Source: Firmicutes bacterium UBA7510 (lineage in GTDB: Bacteria > Bacillota > Clostridia > Tissierellales > Sedimentibacteraceae). Taken from it: DNA of 31,898 nucleotides. A program made the translations under genes and the position numbers. The DNA lies in NCBI GenBank assembly GCA_002479485.1, contig DLNM01000066.1:1-31898 (forward strand). The letters are read 5' to 3'. Of this stretch, positions 16,324 through 23,933 are shown one piece after another (within the stretch, counting starts at the first letter, position 1; every line of letters starts with the position of its first letter). The notes under the pieces are model-generated. The model was not told the origin of the DNA. It saw nothing but the letters and a program-made list of their open reading frames with translations, and did no database searches.

Positions 16324-16490
16324 ATATTAGCATCATAATTAAAAAATTTAAAATAATACTTTTAAAAAATATTAAAATATAAAATTATGAATATAAATAT
16401 TTTAACTACAAAAAATAGTTCAAAATATAAAGTTATATTTGATTTAATAATATTATTTTAATATTGTTAATAAAAATGGGAGGTTAGTAT

Positions 16491-17402
16491 ATGTATGACA
16501 TAATTGTGGTAGGCGCAGGTACGGCAGGACTATCGGCTGCAATATATGGTGTTAGAGCAGGAAAGAGTGTATTAGTTTTTGAGGGGCTAATATATGGAGG
16601 ACAAATAGCAAATTCTCCTGAGGTTGAGAACTATCCCGGCATTAAAATGATTTCAGGTGCTGAATTTGCAAAGAATTTATACGAACAGGCGGTAGAGCTT
16701 GGTGCTAAGGTAGAAATGTCAAATGTAACAGGTATACTGGATAAGGGTGAACATAAAGTAGTTATATCTGATAATAAAGAGTATGATTGCAAAACCATTA
16801 TTTTAGCAACAGGAGCTAAAAATAAACCTTTGGGGCTTGATAGGGAAAATGAACTTACAGGCAGAGGTGTTTCATATTGTGCAACATGTGATGGACCTTT
16901 TTTTAAAGATAAAACTGTAGCTATTGTAGGCGGTGGTAATACTGCATTAGAGGATGCAATCTTTTTAACAGAATACTGCAAAATGGTTTATTTAATACAT
17001 CGAAGAGATAGTTTTAGAGGCGAGAAAAAATTAGTAGATGCTCTAAAACAGAAGCCTAATTTAAAATTTATATTAGATTCTAAGGTAATTGATCTTAAGG
17101 GTTCTTTAAATTTAGAAGCAATAACTATTGAAAATATTAAGACAAATGATAAGCAGGATTTAATTGTAAGTGGCATATTCGTTGCTATAGGGCAAATGCC
17201 AGAAAATGAAATATTTTCACCATTGATTAATTTAGATAAGGCAGGGTATATTGTAGCAGGAGAAGAATGTAAAACAAATATAGATGGCATCTTTGTGGCC
17301 GGCGATTGTCGTACAAAGAAAATCAGACAATTAGCAACAGCTGCATCAGATGGAGCCGTTGCTGCACTTGCTGCCTGTGAATATATCTTATCCAATGTAT
17401 AA
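16491..17402 (+). CDS. trxB: Thioredoxin reductase, NADPH type
   Basis: 303-residue FAD-dependent disulfide reductase that reduces thioredoxin-like partners. It shows FAD loop GAGTAGLSAA (8-17), redox pair Cys130/Cys133 in CATCDG, NADPH loop GGGNTALEDA (147-156), HRRDSFR (170-176) and the C-terminal FAD motif GIFVAGDC. The HRRxxxR motif marks NADPH use and argues against the ferredoxin- or NADPH-independent clostridial relatives that lose it. SD GGGAGG is about 8 bases before the ATG. No thioredoxin gene sits next to it. Confidence 0.92.
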   Translation: MYDIIVVGAGTAGLSAAIYGVRAGKSVLVFEGLIYGGQIANSPEVENYPGIKMISGAEFAKNLYEQAVELGAKVEMSNVTGILDKGEHKVVISDNKEYDCKTIILATGAKNKPLGLDRENELTGRGVSYCATCDGPFFKDKTVAIVGGGNTALEDAIFLTEYCKMVYLIHRRDSFRGEKKLVDALKQKPNLKFILDSKVIDLKGSLNLEAITIENIKTNDKQDLIVSGIFVAIGQMPENEIFSPLINLDKAGYIVAGEECKTNIDGIFVAGDCRTKKIRQLATAASDGAVAALAACEYILSNV

Positions 17403-17420
17403 AATATGGTTAAAACAGAT

Positions 17421-17457
17421 AAAAAACAAATCGTTGAAAATCAACGATTTGTTTTTT
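17421..17457. terminator. Bidirectional terminator, trxB / aminopeptidase
   Basis: A perfect inverted repeat of up to 17 bp (17421-17437 with 17441-17457) around AAA, with core CAAATCGTTGA and A/T-runs on both sides, lies between convergent genes. It serves trxB on the + strand and the aminopeptidase on the - strand, whose stop codon touches it. Confidence 0.93.
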
Positions 17458-18458
17458 TACTTAAATATTAGTTCTCCAGTACCAACAAAATCAGTATGCA
17501 TTTGGCACTCATTAGTTCCTCCAAATAATGTGTTCATACCAATTCCTAAGTGAAATGTATTTATCATTTTTTCATCAATTACTAAGTATCCTGATAGTTC
17601 CTTTACGTTGTTATTCATTCCAATACCTAATTCGCATATGATATCTCCATTTGGAGGTAATTCAGATAAAAATTCATTAAATGTATCTGAATTAGATTTT
17701 ATAATTTTACCATTTTCAATTGTAAGTATAACATTTTTTGCAACTTCACCTATATCTACGAAGATTTTTTCAAAATATACTGAGCCATTTGTTTTATTTT
17801 CAATTGGTGCAATGCTTACTTCACCACAAGGCAAATCCCCATCACCAGCATCAATAAACCACTTTCTTTCCTCTAAACTTAGTGTTAGCTCACAGTTTTC
17901 CCCTGTTTTTATTAAGACTAAGTTTTTTCCTTCTAACTCCGTAACCTTTTCTTCACATCTGTTTTTTAAATCCTCATAATCTATATTGTATGCTTCGTTC
18001 ATTTTTTCTATAAAAGTAGATGGCTCTAAGCCTGATTCTAAGGCGTTTTCTTCAGTCGGTATTCTTACTTGAACAAACTTTTTCTTTTTTGATAAAGTAG
18101 AGAATAGTTGTCCCATATATTTTCTATATAGTTCAAATTTATCCTTTTGTAAATTTTCAGAAGGTACTACTGCTCTATACATACAAATATCAATAATTAT
18201 GTCAATATTATCAAATAATGAAAAATATTTTTCATTAAAGCAAGTGTTATTAGATATATTGAAAATTTCACAATTTATTTCTCTAGACTGCTGCAATTCA
18301 ATAGAGGCAGCTCCAAGTGCTGCTACTTCATAACTGAAATTATGAAGAGTATCTCTGTCTTTATCATCTCCCCAAAACTGTAAAAGCACAAGCTCACCAT
18401 TTTCTATGCCAATGGCTTTTAATATTTTTTTAATTGTCTCTCTGTTAAAAGTATTCAT
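17457..18458 (-). CDS. M29-like metallo-aminopeptidase
   Basis: 333 residues. The C-terminal half carries the M29 (AmpS/AmpT-type) metal-site pattern: a Glu in GDLPCGEV, a Glu in CELGIGMN, a His in FHLGIGMN, and His and Asp in QMHTDFV. The N-terminal half is more diverged. Such enzymes remove N-terminal residues from peptides in the cytoplasm. The start is the ATG at 18458, with AAAGGAG 7-8 bases upstream; an in-frame ATG at 18491 lies inside the upstream ArsR gene. It begins one base after the ArsR stop (TAAaATG), so the two are coupled. Family assigned from motifs only. Confidence 0.8.
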   Translation of the reverse strand: MNTFNRETIKKILKAIGIENGELVLLQFWGDDKDRDTLHNFSYEVAALGAASIELQQSREINCEIFNISNNTCFNEKYFSLFDNIDIIIDICMYRAVVPSENLQKDKFELYRKYMGQLFSTLSKKKKFVQVRIPTEENALESGLEPSTFIEKMNEAYNIDYEDLKNRCEEKVTELEGKNLVLIKTGENCELTLSLEERKWFIDAGDGDLPCGEVSIAPIENKTNGSVYFEKIFVDIGEVAKNVILTIENGKIIKSNSDTFNEFLSELPPNGDIICELGIGMNNNVKELSGYLVIDEKMINTFHLGIGMNTLFGGTNECQMHTDFVGTGELIFK

Positions 18459-18459
18459 T

Positions 18460-19017
18460 TTAATTCTCCTTTGTTGTTTTATAAATTCCATCTTGTCTTG
18501 TAAGCATTTTTTCTATAATAAATTCTCGTCTTAGTGTGCAGAAATCATCATTAAAGTCAGCGATAATAATATTAACTTCTCGCTCTGTGTATTCCATTCC
18601 AGGTTCAAAGGCTTTTAGCATTTCTTCTAAAACAATAACTCTTTTCTTTCTTTGAACAGGTATAGATTTTAGTTTGCCATACTCAAAAAAGTTTTCTATG
18701 ACTTTTTTCCTGTATTGTGCTTCTCTTTCATTTTGAATATCCTGTTCAGAAGACTCCTCTTTTACAATATCTAAAATTCTGGATTTTAATATATCCTCAT
18801 TTATTGAATAAATTGTATAGTATTGTTCTTTGCTTGATCTTACAACATTAGCATCCTCTAATTTTTTGAGATGAAAGGATATAGTGGGAGGAGTTAGCTG
18901 AAGTCTTTCTGCTAGCAACTCAACATACATTGGTTCTTTTATAAGGCTTTTTAATATTAAAAGCCTTGATTTATCTGATAAACATTTAAATAGCTTTATT
19001 GCTTCTATTTCAGTCAT
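18460..19017 (-). CDS. ArsR-family regulator with DUF2087 domain
   Basis: 185 residues. Winged HTH at 1-75 (ALF/KLFKCLSDKSRLLILKSL, then LTPPTISFHLKKLE as recognition helix). After a linker comes a DUF2087 domain (about 105-180) recognised from PVQRKKRVIVLEEMLKAFEPG, YTEREVN and TLRREFI. No cysteine metal site typical of metal-sensing ArsR is visible. It is the middle gene of GNAT / regulator / aminopeptidase and probably regulates its own operon; the signal is unknown. Confidence 0.87.
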   Translation of the reverse strand: MTEIEAIKLFKCLSDKSRLLILKSLIKEPMYVELLAERLQLTPPTISFHLKKLEDANVVRSSKEQYYTIYSINEDILKSRILDIVKEESSEQDIQNEREAQYRKKVIENFFEYGKLKSIPVQRKKRVIVLEEMLKAFEPGMEYTEREVNIIIADFNDDFCTLRREFIIEKMLTRQDGIYKTTKEN

Positions 19018-19026
19018 ATTATCCTC

Positions 19027-19956
19027 CTACATCAAATTAGTGAATATGCTTTTTAATTCTGAAGCTACTGATAATTTTGATTCTTCTATAACTATGTCAA
19101 TAACTGCATTATTCTCTTTTGCCTTTTCTAACTTAACTATCCAGCTTTGCGGAATTTTATCAAAGGTTTGAAGGTATGCATGGCAAAATGTTTCGTATTT
19201 TAGAGACTCATCAATGTCTTTTTTAGCTAATATTTGTTTTTTTGTTGCTCCAACTAATGTAGTAAATACATCATATATGTTTAGCTTTATTTTTTCTAAA
19301 TCTGCTTCGTCTTTACGGTTATCATTGGTAAGTTCATTACATTTTGTCTTACACTTTTCTTTTTTGTCATTTAGTAAATTTGTATATTCTTTTATAAGTA
19401 TATCTATGTTTTTCATTACTATATTCTCCCTAAGTATATTTTTTTCAAATACTATTACATTCCAGTCAGGTCTACTATCATCTTTTGTGACAACTCTTCT
19501 AATTTCATTCATACCAAATGATTTCCAAAAACGTAACGCCACATTGTTTGAATCGACACAACCTAATTGTAACTTTTGCATGTTATTTTTTTCTAAAGCA
19601 TTGATAAATTCAGTAATAATTTTAGTTCCTATTTTTTTTCTTTTTAAATTTACATCAATCATAAAAAAGCCTATCCAAATAATATCTTTTGTTGGATAAT
19701 GCTCAATGTAATCCATCACCGCCACTAATTTATCATTACTAAAAAAGCCTATATAAAACTTTTGATCATATGTTGTGTTTGGTGGTAAGTCTATTGTATC
19801 CTTTATTGACTCTTCATAAGTTACAGCACGTCCATGAGTACACATGTAGTAATCTATATTTAATAATTCTAAATTGTATAAATTGTCATAATCATCCTTT
19901 GTTATCGCTTTTATCCTGTAATCCGGTAACAGCTCTCTTAAATCATGTAATATCAT
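19027..19956 (-). CDS. GNAT acetyltransferase fused to a helical C-terminal domain
   Basis: 309 residues from ATG 19956, which follows GGAAGGAGG by about seven bases; a GTG at 19974 overlaps that SD. Residues 1-170 are a GNAT fold with acetyl-CoA motif region VNLKRKKIGTKIITEF and LRFWKSFGMNE; the substrate is unknown. Residues 181-309 form a separate, Lys/Glu-rich helical domain (KNIDILIKEYTNLLNDKKEK) that I do not recognise. That part begins at an internal Met with its own SD, so it may also be made alone. First gene of a three-gene operon. Confidence 0.78.
   Translation of the reverse strand: MILHDLRELLPDYRIKAITKDDYDNLYNLELLNIDYYMCTHGRAVTYEESIKDTIDLPPNTTYDQKFYIGFFSNDKLVAVMDYIEHYPTKDIIWIGFFMIDVNLKRKKIGTKIITEFINALEKNNMQKLQLGCVDSNNVALRFWKSFGMNEIRRVVTKDDSRPDWNVIVFEKNILRENIVMKNIDILIKEYTNLLNDKKEKCKTKCNELTNDNRKDEADLEKIKLNIYDVFTTLVGATKKQILAKKDIDESLKYETFCHAYLQTFDKIPQSWIVKLEKAKENNAVIDIVIEESKLSVASELKSIFTNLM
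19416..19431 (-). promoter_or_regulatory. Internal SD and ATG at the GNAT domain boundary
   Basis: On the minus strand AGGGAG (19431-19426), nine bases and ATG (19416-19414) fall exactly where the GNAT domain ends and the C-terminal helical domain begins. Use of this start would give a separate 129-residue protein (19416-19027). The spacing is slightly long, so activity is uncertain. Confidence 0.4.
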
Positions 19957-19991
19957 GTAAAGACCTCCTTCCACTTTTTAACTACAAACAA

Positions 19992-20020
19992 ATTATATAT
20001 GTAAAAATAATAATTGTCAA
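19992..20020 (-). promoter_or_regulatory. Perfect sigma-A promoter of the GNAT/ArsR/aminopeptidase operon
   Basis: On the minus strand TTGACA (20020-20015), 17-base spacer, TATAAT (19997-19992), about 36 bases before the GNAT start. Both boxes are full consensus, so the operon should be strong unless repressed, presumably by its ArsR member. Confidence 0.85.
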
Positions 20021-20108
20021 TATGATTTTATAAATATCTAATTAAAAATATATACATTGTTTTGATTAAACTTGATTTAGGGTTAGTAAATAGAGGAATT
20101 CTAACCAT

Positions 20109-20138
20109 AAAAAAAGAGGCTTTGAAGCCTCTTTTTTT
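20109..20138 (-). terminator. Terminator of the ABC transporter operon
   Basis: A7-GAGGCT-TTGA-AGCCTC-T7 on the + strand: a strong symmetric stem that overlaps the permease stop codon. It can work both ways but only the - strand has a gene ending here. Just beyond it, GGTTAG (20081-20086) and CTAACC (20101-20106) form a further weak inverted repeat. Confidence 0.9.
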
Positions 20139-20748
20139 AAAATTCTTTTTTACTATATATGTTTATAGATATAAGTATTGATAATACGTATATTATTACT
20201 ATAATAAATGGTAATGCATATAATGCCTTGGTTATCATTTCTTCAGACGGTGGTGTTTTAACAATTTGTGGAAGAAGCGTTATTGTTATTGTAGGTAACA
20301 TTAAAATTAAAATCATCAATATTCTTCCTTTTTCAACACCAAACTTAAACATTATAGGCAGTAAAAGTGAAATAAATATTATTGATGCCCCAAATATTAC
20401 AAAGTTTATTGTTATATTTTCCGTATTCATTTCAGTACCCATTAGTATCTGTACTATGAAATTTAATATAAGTGCAAATAATGATAAAATAAGCCCTAAA
20501 ATATACTTAGACAAAACCATTTCAGCTCTTGAAACTGGCATTGTAAGTCCGTATTTATCCCAATTTGCTCTTTCATCATATGATAATGCAGTTATAGGCA
20601 TCATTGCAAATAATATAAGAATTATAGCTCCAAACATGCTGATGTTTTTAGTCGCTATTGCTAAAAGCAAATAAAATACTACAAGTACTCCTATTGCCTT
20701 AGATTGTTTTTTTAAGTTTATAAAATCCTTTAAAATAAGACCTTTCAT
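20137..20748 (-). CDS. ABC-2 type transporter permease
   Basis: 203 residues, about six membrane helices, ABC2_membrane_5-like: N-terminal KGLILKDFINLKKQ, then helices, the cytoplasmic loop YDERANWDKYGLTMPVSRAEMVLSKY typical of the family (quoted in part here: SYDERANWDKYGLTMPVSR) and four more helices. It partners with the overlapping ATPase gene (4-base overlap). The substrate cannot be told; relatives in GntR/YtrA-controlled loci respond to cell-wall-active compounds. SD AAAGGAG precedes the ATG. Confidence 0.88.
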   Translation of the reverse strand: MKGLILKDFINLKKQSKAIGVLVVFYLLLAIATKNISMFGAIILILFAMMPITALSYDERANWDKYGLTMPVSRAEMVLSKYILGLILSLFALILNFIVQILMGTEMNTENITINFVIFGASIIFISLLLPIMFKFGVEKGRILMILILMLPTITITLLPQIVKTPPSEEMITKALYALPFIIVIIYVLSILISINIYSKKEF

Positions 20749-21593
20749 TTGATGTTCTCCTTTACATAAAATAGCATTATATCTTCAATGCTTGCCTTAT
20801 CTATGACATAGTTTCCTTTGAAGTTGTTTTTTAAAACAAGTGCTTCTACTCCAAATGAGTTTTTTCTATAACCTTTGATAATTGATTTATCTATGTTTTT
20901 AAAGTTTTCTGAAGAACATTTAAGTATCCCGTAATCCTCTATCAAACTATCCTTAGGTTCGCTAAATATTATTTTCCCCTTATGAATAAAGGTTACATAA
21001 TCACAAATTTTTTCAAGATCACTAATAATATGAGAAGAAATAAATATTGAGTGTTCTTCATTTTGTATAAATTCTAAGAAAACATCTAGTATTTCATCTC
21101 TAACAATAGGATCAAGACCACTTGTAGCTTCGTCTAATATTAATAACTTAGAATCATGCGATAAAGCTACAGCTATAGAAAGCTTCATTTTCATTCCTCT
21201 AGAATAATCTTTTATAATCTTTTTATCTGGTAAAGAAAAGCCACTTAAAAGATTGTTAAATTTCTTTTCGTCCCATGTTTTGTATATGTTTTTCATGATT
21301 AAATTTATATTTGCAGCATTAATGTTTTCTGGAAAAAAACATTCATCCATTACAACACCGATATTTTCTTTTATTAAATTTAATTCTTTTTTATTATCTT
21401 TTCCTAAAACAGTTATATTTCCGCTATCTCTATGAATTAAATCTAAAATCAATTTAATTGTTGTGCTTTTACCTGCACCATTTTCTCCAATAAAACCCAT
21501 TATACAACCTTTTGGTAGTTCTATATTTATATTATCGAGTTTAAAATCTTTATAATTTTTAGATAAATTAGTTATTTTAAATGCATTCTCCAT
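20745..21593 (-). CDS. ABC transporter ATP-binding protein
   Basis: 282 residues. Walker A GENGAGKST (36-44), signature YSRGMKMKLSIA (near 130, SRG in place of SGG), Walker B LLILDEATSGLD and switch His in FISSHIISDLE. C-terminal extension of about 70 residues, as in drug/bacteriocin-type exporters. It follows the GntR gene by two bases and overlaps the permease by four, so the three are one operon. Confidence 0.93.
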   Translation of the reverse strand: MENAFKITNLSKNYKDFKLDNINIELPKGCIMGFIGENGAGKSTTIKLILDLIHRDSGNITVLGKDNKKELNLIKENIGVVMDECFFPENINAANINLIMKNIYKTWDEKKFNNLLSGFSLPDKKIIKDYSRGMKMKLSIAVALSHDSKLLILDEATSGLDPIVRDEILDVFLEFIQNEEHSIFISSHIISDLEKICDYVTFIHKGKIIFSEPKDSLIEDYGILKCSSENFKNIDKSIIKGYRKNSFGVEALVLKNNFKGNYVIDKASIEDIMLFYVKENIK

Positions 21594-21595
21594 TT

Positions 21596-21970
21596 TTACT
21601 CTCCTTCATAAATTATTGTAAACATTTCAATTAACTCATCTAGCTGTAAGCCACACTGATTGGCTATTTCTACAATATGAGCCATACTTGCTTCGATTTT
21701 TCTTAGATTTTCTTCCTTTATAAGATTAGTATTCTTGCTAGCTACAAAGCTCCCTTTTCCAGTCATGGAAGCAATAAAACCTTCTTTTTCTAACTCTTCA
21801 TACGCACGTTTAGTAGTTATAACACTTATACGAAGCTCTTTAGCTAAAACACGCATAGAAGGTAAGGCATCACCTTCATTTAATTCTCCTGAAATTATTA
21901 AACCTTTGATTTGTGTGACAATTTGCTCATATATCGGCTGTCCACTAGAATTACTTATAAATATATTCAT
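21596..21970 (-). CDS. GntR-family regulator, YtrA type
   Basis: 124 residues: winged HTH (QPIYEQIVTQIKGLIISGEL, LPSMRVLAKELRISVITTKRAYEELEKEG) with only a short helical tail (about 45 residues), the hallmark of the YtrA subfamily that controls adjacent ABC exporters. The in-frame ATG at 21982 overlaps the SD GGAG, so ATG 21970, six bases later, is the start. It probably represses its own promoter through the palindrome at 22028-22056. Confidence 0.9.
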   Translation of the reverse strand: MNIFISNSSGQPIYEQIVTQIKGLIISGELNEGDALPSMRVLAKELRISVITTKRAYEELEKEGFIASMTGKGSFVASKNTNLIKEENLRKIEASMAHIVEIANQCGLQLDELIEMFTIIYEGE

Positions 21971-22027
21971 ACTTTTCTCCATGGAAACAATTAATTGTTT
22001 TTTTATTACAAATGTACATAACATAAT

Positions 22028-22070
22028 ATAGTGTATATATTCATTATATACACTATTGACATTATGTCAA
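22028..22070 (-). promoter_or_regulatory. GntR/ABC operon promoter with overlapping operators
   Basis: On the minus strand the -35 TTGACA (22070-22065) and -10 TATAAT (22048-22043) are 16 bases apart. A perfect inverted repeat of 12-base arms (ATAGTGTATATA, 5-base centre) spans 22028-22056 and covers the -10; a second palindrome, TTGACATTATGTCAA (22056-22070), covers the -35. This is the layout of an autorepressed GntR operon. Confidence 0.8.
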
Positions 22071-22102
22071 TATATAATTGTATATTTTTTATAAAATTTA
22101 TA

Positions 22103-22111
22103 TGCTATAAT
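22103..22111 (+). promoter_or_regulatory. Extended -10 for the phosphatase gene
   Basis: TGCTATAAT is an extended -10 (TG, one base, perfect TATAAT) 30 bases before the ATG. The -35 region 17 bases upstream is only T-rich (ATTTTT), as is common for extended -10 promoters. Confidence 0.6.
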
Positions 22112-22140
22112 TAGGATAAAATAGCTAAACGAGGTGAAAA

Positions 22141-22743
22141 ATGAATTTATTAGTTATTAGACATGGTGAATCAGAAGCTGATATACTAAATGTTATAGAA
22201 GGCAGAGCTGATTTTGAACTTACTGAGCATGGTAAAGAGCAAGCAATGGCATTGGCTGAATGGGTTAAGAAAAACTATAAGATAGATAAAATTATGGCTA
22301 GTCCATTAAAAAGGGCAAAGCAAACAGCAGGTTATTTATCTGATGCTACAGGAGTGCCAGTGGAATATAACGAGGATTTAATGGAATTTCAGAATGGACT
22401 AATTGAAGGCTTGTCGAGAGAAGAGGCTGATAAAAAATATCCAAAGCCAGAATTTAGATACCTTCACACAAAAATATATGAAATGGAAAGTGATTTAGAA
22501 TTCAGATTTAGAGCTGAATCGGTATTATCTAAAATAATTAATGAGAATGACAGTAATAGCACTATTGCTATAGTAGCACATGGTGGAATAATAAACATGC
22601 TTTATAGAAGCTTTTTGAATCTACCTAACAGTTCAAACATATATTTTCAAACTGGAGATACGGGTATACATAAATGGTATGCTGATAATGAAAAAAGAGT
22701 AGTGATATTTTCTAACAGTACGAAGCATTTAGACAATTTTTAG
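22141..22743 (+). CDS. Histidine phosphatase superfamily protein
   Basis: 200 residues. Phosphohistidine motif RHGES (7-11), the helix SPLKRAKQTAGYL and second catalytic His in AIVAHGG near 140, as in phosphoglycerate mutase-like/CobC-type phosphatases. Bacterial members of this size are usually broad or metabolite phosphatases; the substrate cannot be read from sequence. SD GAGG is 7-8 bases before the ATG. Single gene, divergent from the GntR operon. Confidence 0.88.
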   Translation: MNLLVIRHGESEADILNVIEGRADFELTEHGKEQAMALAEWVKKNYKIDKIMASPLKRAKQTAGYLSDATGVPVEYNEDLMEFQNGLIEGLSREEADKKYPKPEFRYLHTKIYEMESDLEFRFRAESVLSKIINENDSNSTIAIVAHGGIINMLYRSFLNLPNSSNIYFQTGDTGIHKWYADNEKRVVIFSNSTKHLDNF

Positions 22744-22866
22744 ATTGTAATTGAAAAATGGAGCTGTTGTAAAAGTAGAAAAAACAGAAAAGCGGATTTC
22801 GAAGGGTCCGCAATCTAGTTACGCTTTTATTTATAATGTATCTATTGCTCTTAGCTTTTGTTAAAA

Positions 22867-22929
22867 AGTCCATGAAGGTCTGAAAAAAGACATGAAAGGA
22901 CTGCCGCAAAATAAATTGCATCAGTCCTT
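22867..22929. other. Competing hairpins between phosphatase and XRE gene
   Basis: AAGGACTG (22896-22903) pairs with CAGTCCTT (22922-22929), with GCAA/TTGC inside. The same GGACT can instead pair with AGTCC at 22867-22871. It lies between the convergent phosphatase and XRE genes; a poor terminator for either, since no long U-run follows. The rest of 22744-22937 holds AAAAGCG/CGCTTTT and GCGGA/TCCGC pairings and no credible gene. Confidence 0.4.
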
Positions 22930-22937
22930 AATTTATT

Positions 22938-23843
22938 TTATAGATAAGATGCAATACCTTTTATACCGCTAATACCATGTTTTTTAACAAGTATATCCGC
23001 AATATCATGTAGGGTGTCTTCATCTATATATGGTGCAAGCTTATTTACTAGATCGATGTTATCTGATTTTGCAGCCTTAATTGTTAATTCGCCAAGGTCA
23101 TCTTCATCCATATAAGGAGCTAATGTTACTATATCATCTGATCTACCTTTTTCTAGCGTTTTCACTGCTATATAGTTAATAGTGTCTTCGCTAAGATATG
23201 AAATTAAATTAGTAATATCCTCAATGTTATCAGCTTTTCTAACTATTTTATCAAGATCATCTTCATCCATGTAAGGAGCAAGATTTTCTAAACCATCGAT
23301 TCCATTAAATTCTATTGCTTCTAATGCTAATTTATATAAGTGACTTTCATCTAAGTATGGAGCAAGTTCAGATAAATCATCTATGGTAAATTTCTCATTT
23401 ACTTGCTTAATTAGTTTATATAGAAAGTCCTCATCAATAGAGCTAGCAATTTGTGCTATTTCTTTAATTGTTATTTTACCTTTATTATTATCTACGACCT
23501 TATCAATTATTGTTTCAGTTTGTACTGGTTTTAATATTGGAGCAATTTCAGCAACCTCTTTTATTGATATGTTCTCTTCTTTTAGGTAACTGTCTTCTTT
23601 GCCGTCAATAACATTTTTTATTAAATTAAGGGATTTTTCTTCAGATAATAAATCATCTATGCTTATATTTAAAATTTTTGCTAATTCCGGTAGTTTAGAT
23701 ATATCAGGCATAGAATTACCTCTTTCCCAACTGCTAACTGCTTGATAGCTAACTCCCATCAAATCAGCAAGCTCCATTTGAGTTATATTATTTATCTTTC
23801 TTAGATTAACGATTTTCTTTCCTATGCTTTTAGTCTCAAACAT
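22938..23843 (-). CDS. XRE regulator with 28-residue solenoid repeats (acidic type)
   Basis: 301 residues. HTH_3 DNA-binding domain at 8-65 (ITQMELADLMGVSYQAVSSWERG), then about seven helical repeats, most exactly 28 residues long, with consensus LAPYxDEDxLxxLxxKA. The repeats predict a small alpha-solenoid with an acidic face (DEDD), suited to protein or cation binding. It is a paralogue of the gene just upstream on the same strand (23934), nearly identical in the HTH. SD GAGG, 7 bases before the ATG. No inducer-binding domain is recognisable; function unknown beyond DNA binding. Confidence 0.83.
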   Translation of the reverse strand: MFETKSIGKKIVNLRKINNITQMELADLMGVSYQAVSSWERGNSMPDISKLPELAKILNISIDDLLSEEKSLNLIKNVIDGKEDSYLKEENISIKEVAEIAPILKPVQTETIIDKVVDNNKGKITIKEIAQIASSIDEDFLYKLIKQVNEKFTIDDLSELAPYLDESHLYKLALEAIEFNGIDGLENLAPYMDEDDLDKIVRKADNIEDITNLISYLSEDTINYIAVKTLEKGRSDDIVTLAPYMDEDDLGELTIKAAKSDNIDLVNKLAPYIDEDTLHDIADILVKKHGISGIKGIASYL

Positions 23844-23859
23844 TTTAACCTCACATTAC

Positions 23860-23909
23860 GCCACGTAGTGGCATTTTAAAATATAAGTGTGAAGTGTTTT
23901 TTTCACACT
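23860..23909 (-). other. Two inverted repeats between the XRE genes
   Basis: AGTGTGAA (23886-23893) pairs with TTCACACT (23902-23909), and GCCAC-GTA-GTGGC (23860-23872) lies between it and the start of the downstream XRE gene. They may be a weak terminator plus a 5' hairpin, or operators for the XRE proteins. Confidence 0.45.
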
Positions 23910-23933
23910 ATAACTCCTAACTGATTATATTTT

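Noticed and set aside
19214..19699. 161-codon + strand ORF opposite the GNAT fusion gene
   Set aside because: Shadow of the minus-strand gene; Phe/Ser-rich composition typical of reverse-complemented AT-rich coding sequence.
20159..20674. 171-codon ORF on the + strand opposite the ABC-2 permease
   Set aside because: It mirrors the permease in the complementary frame, has no SD, and is low-complexity Ile/Asn; the minus-strand gene has clear family features.
22712..22921. 69-codon minus-strand ORF between phosphatase and XRE
   Set aside because: It runs through the hairpin region, overlaps the phosphatase 3' end, lacks an SD and resembles no protein.
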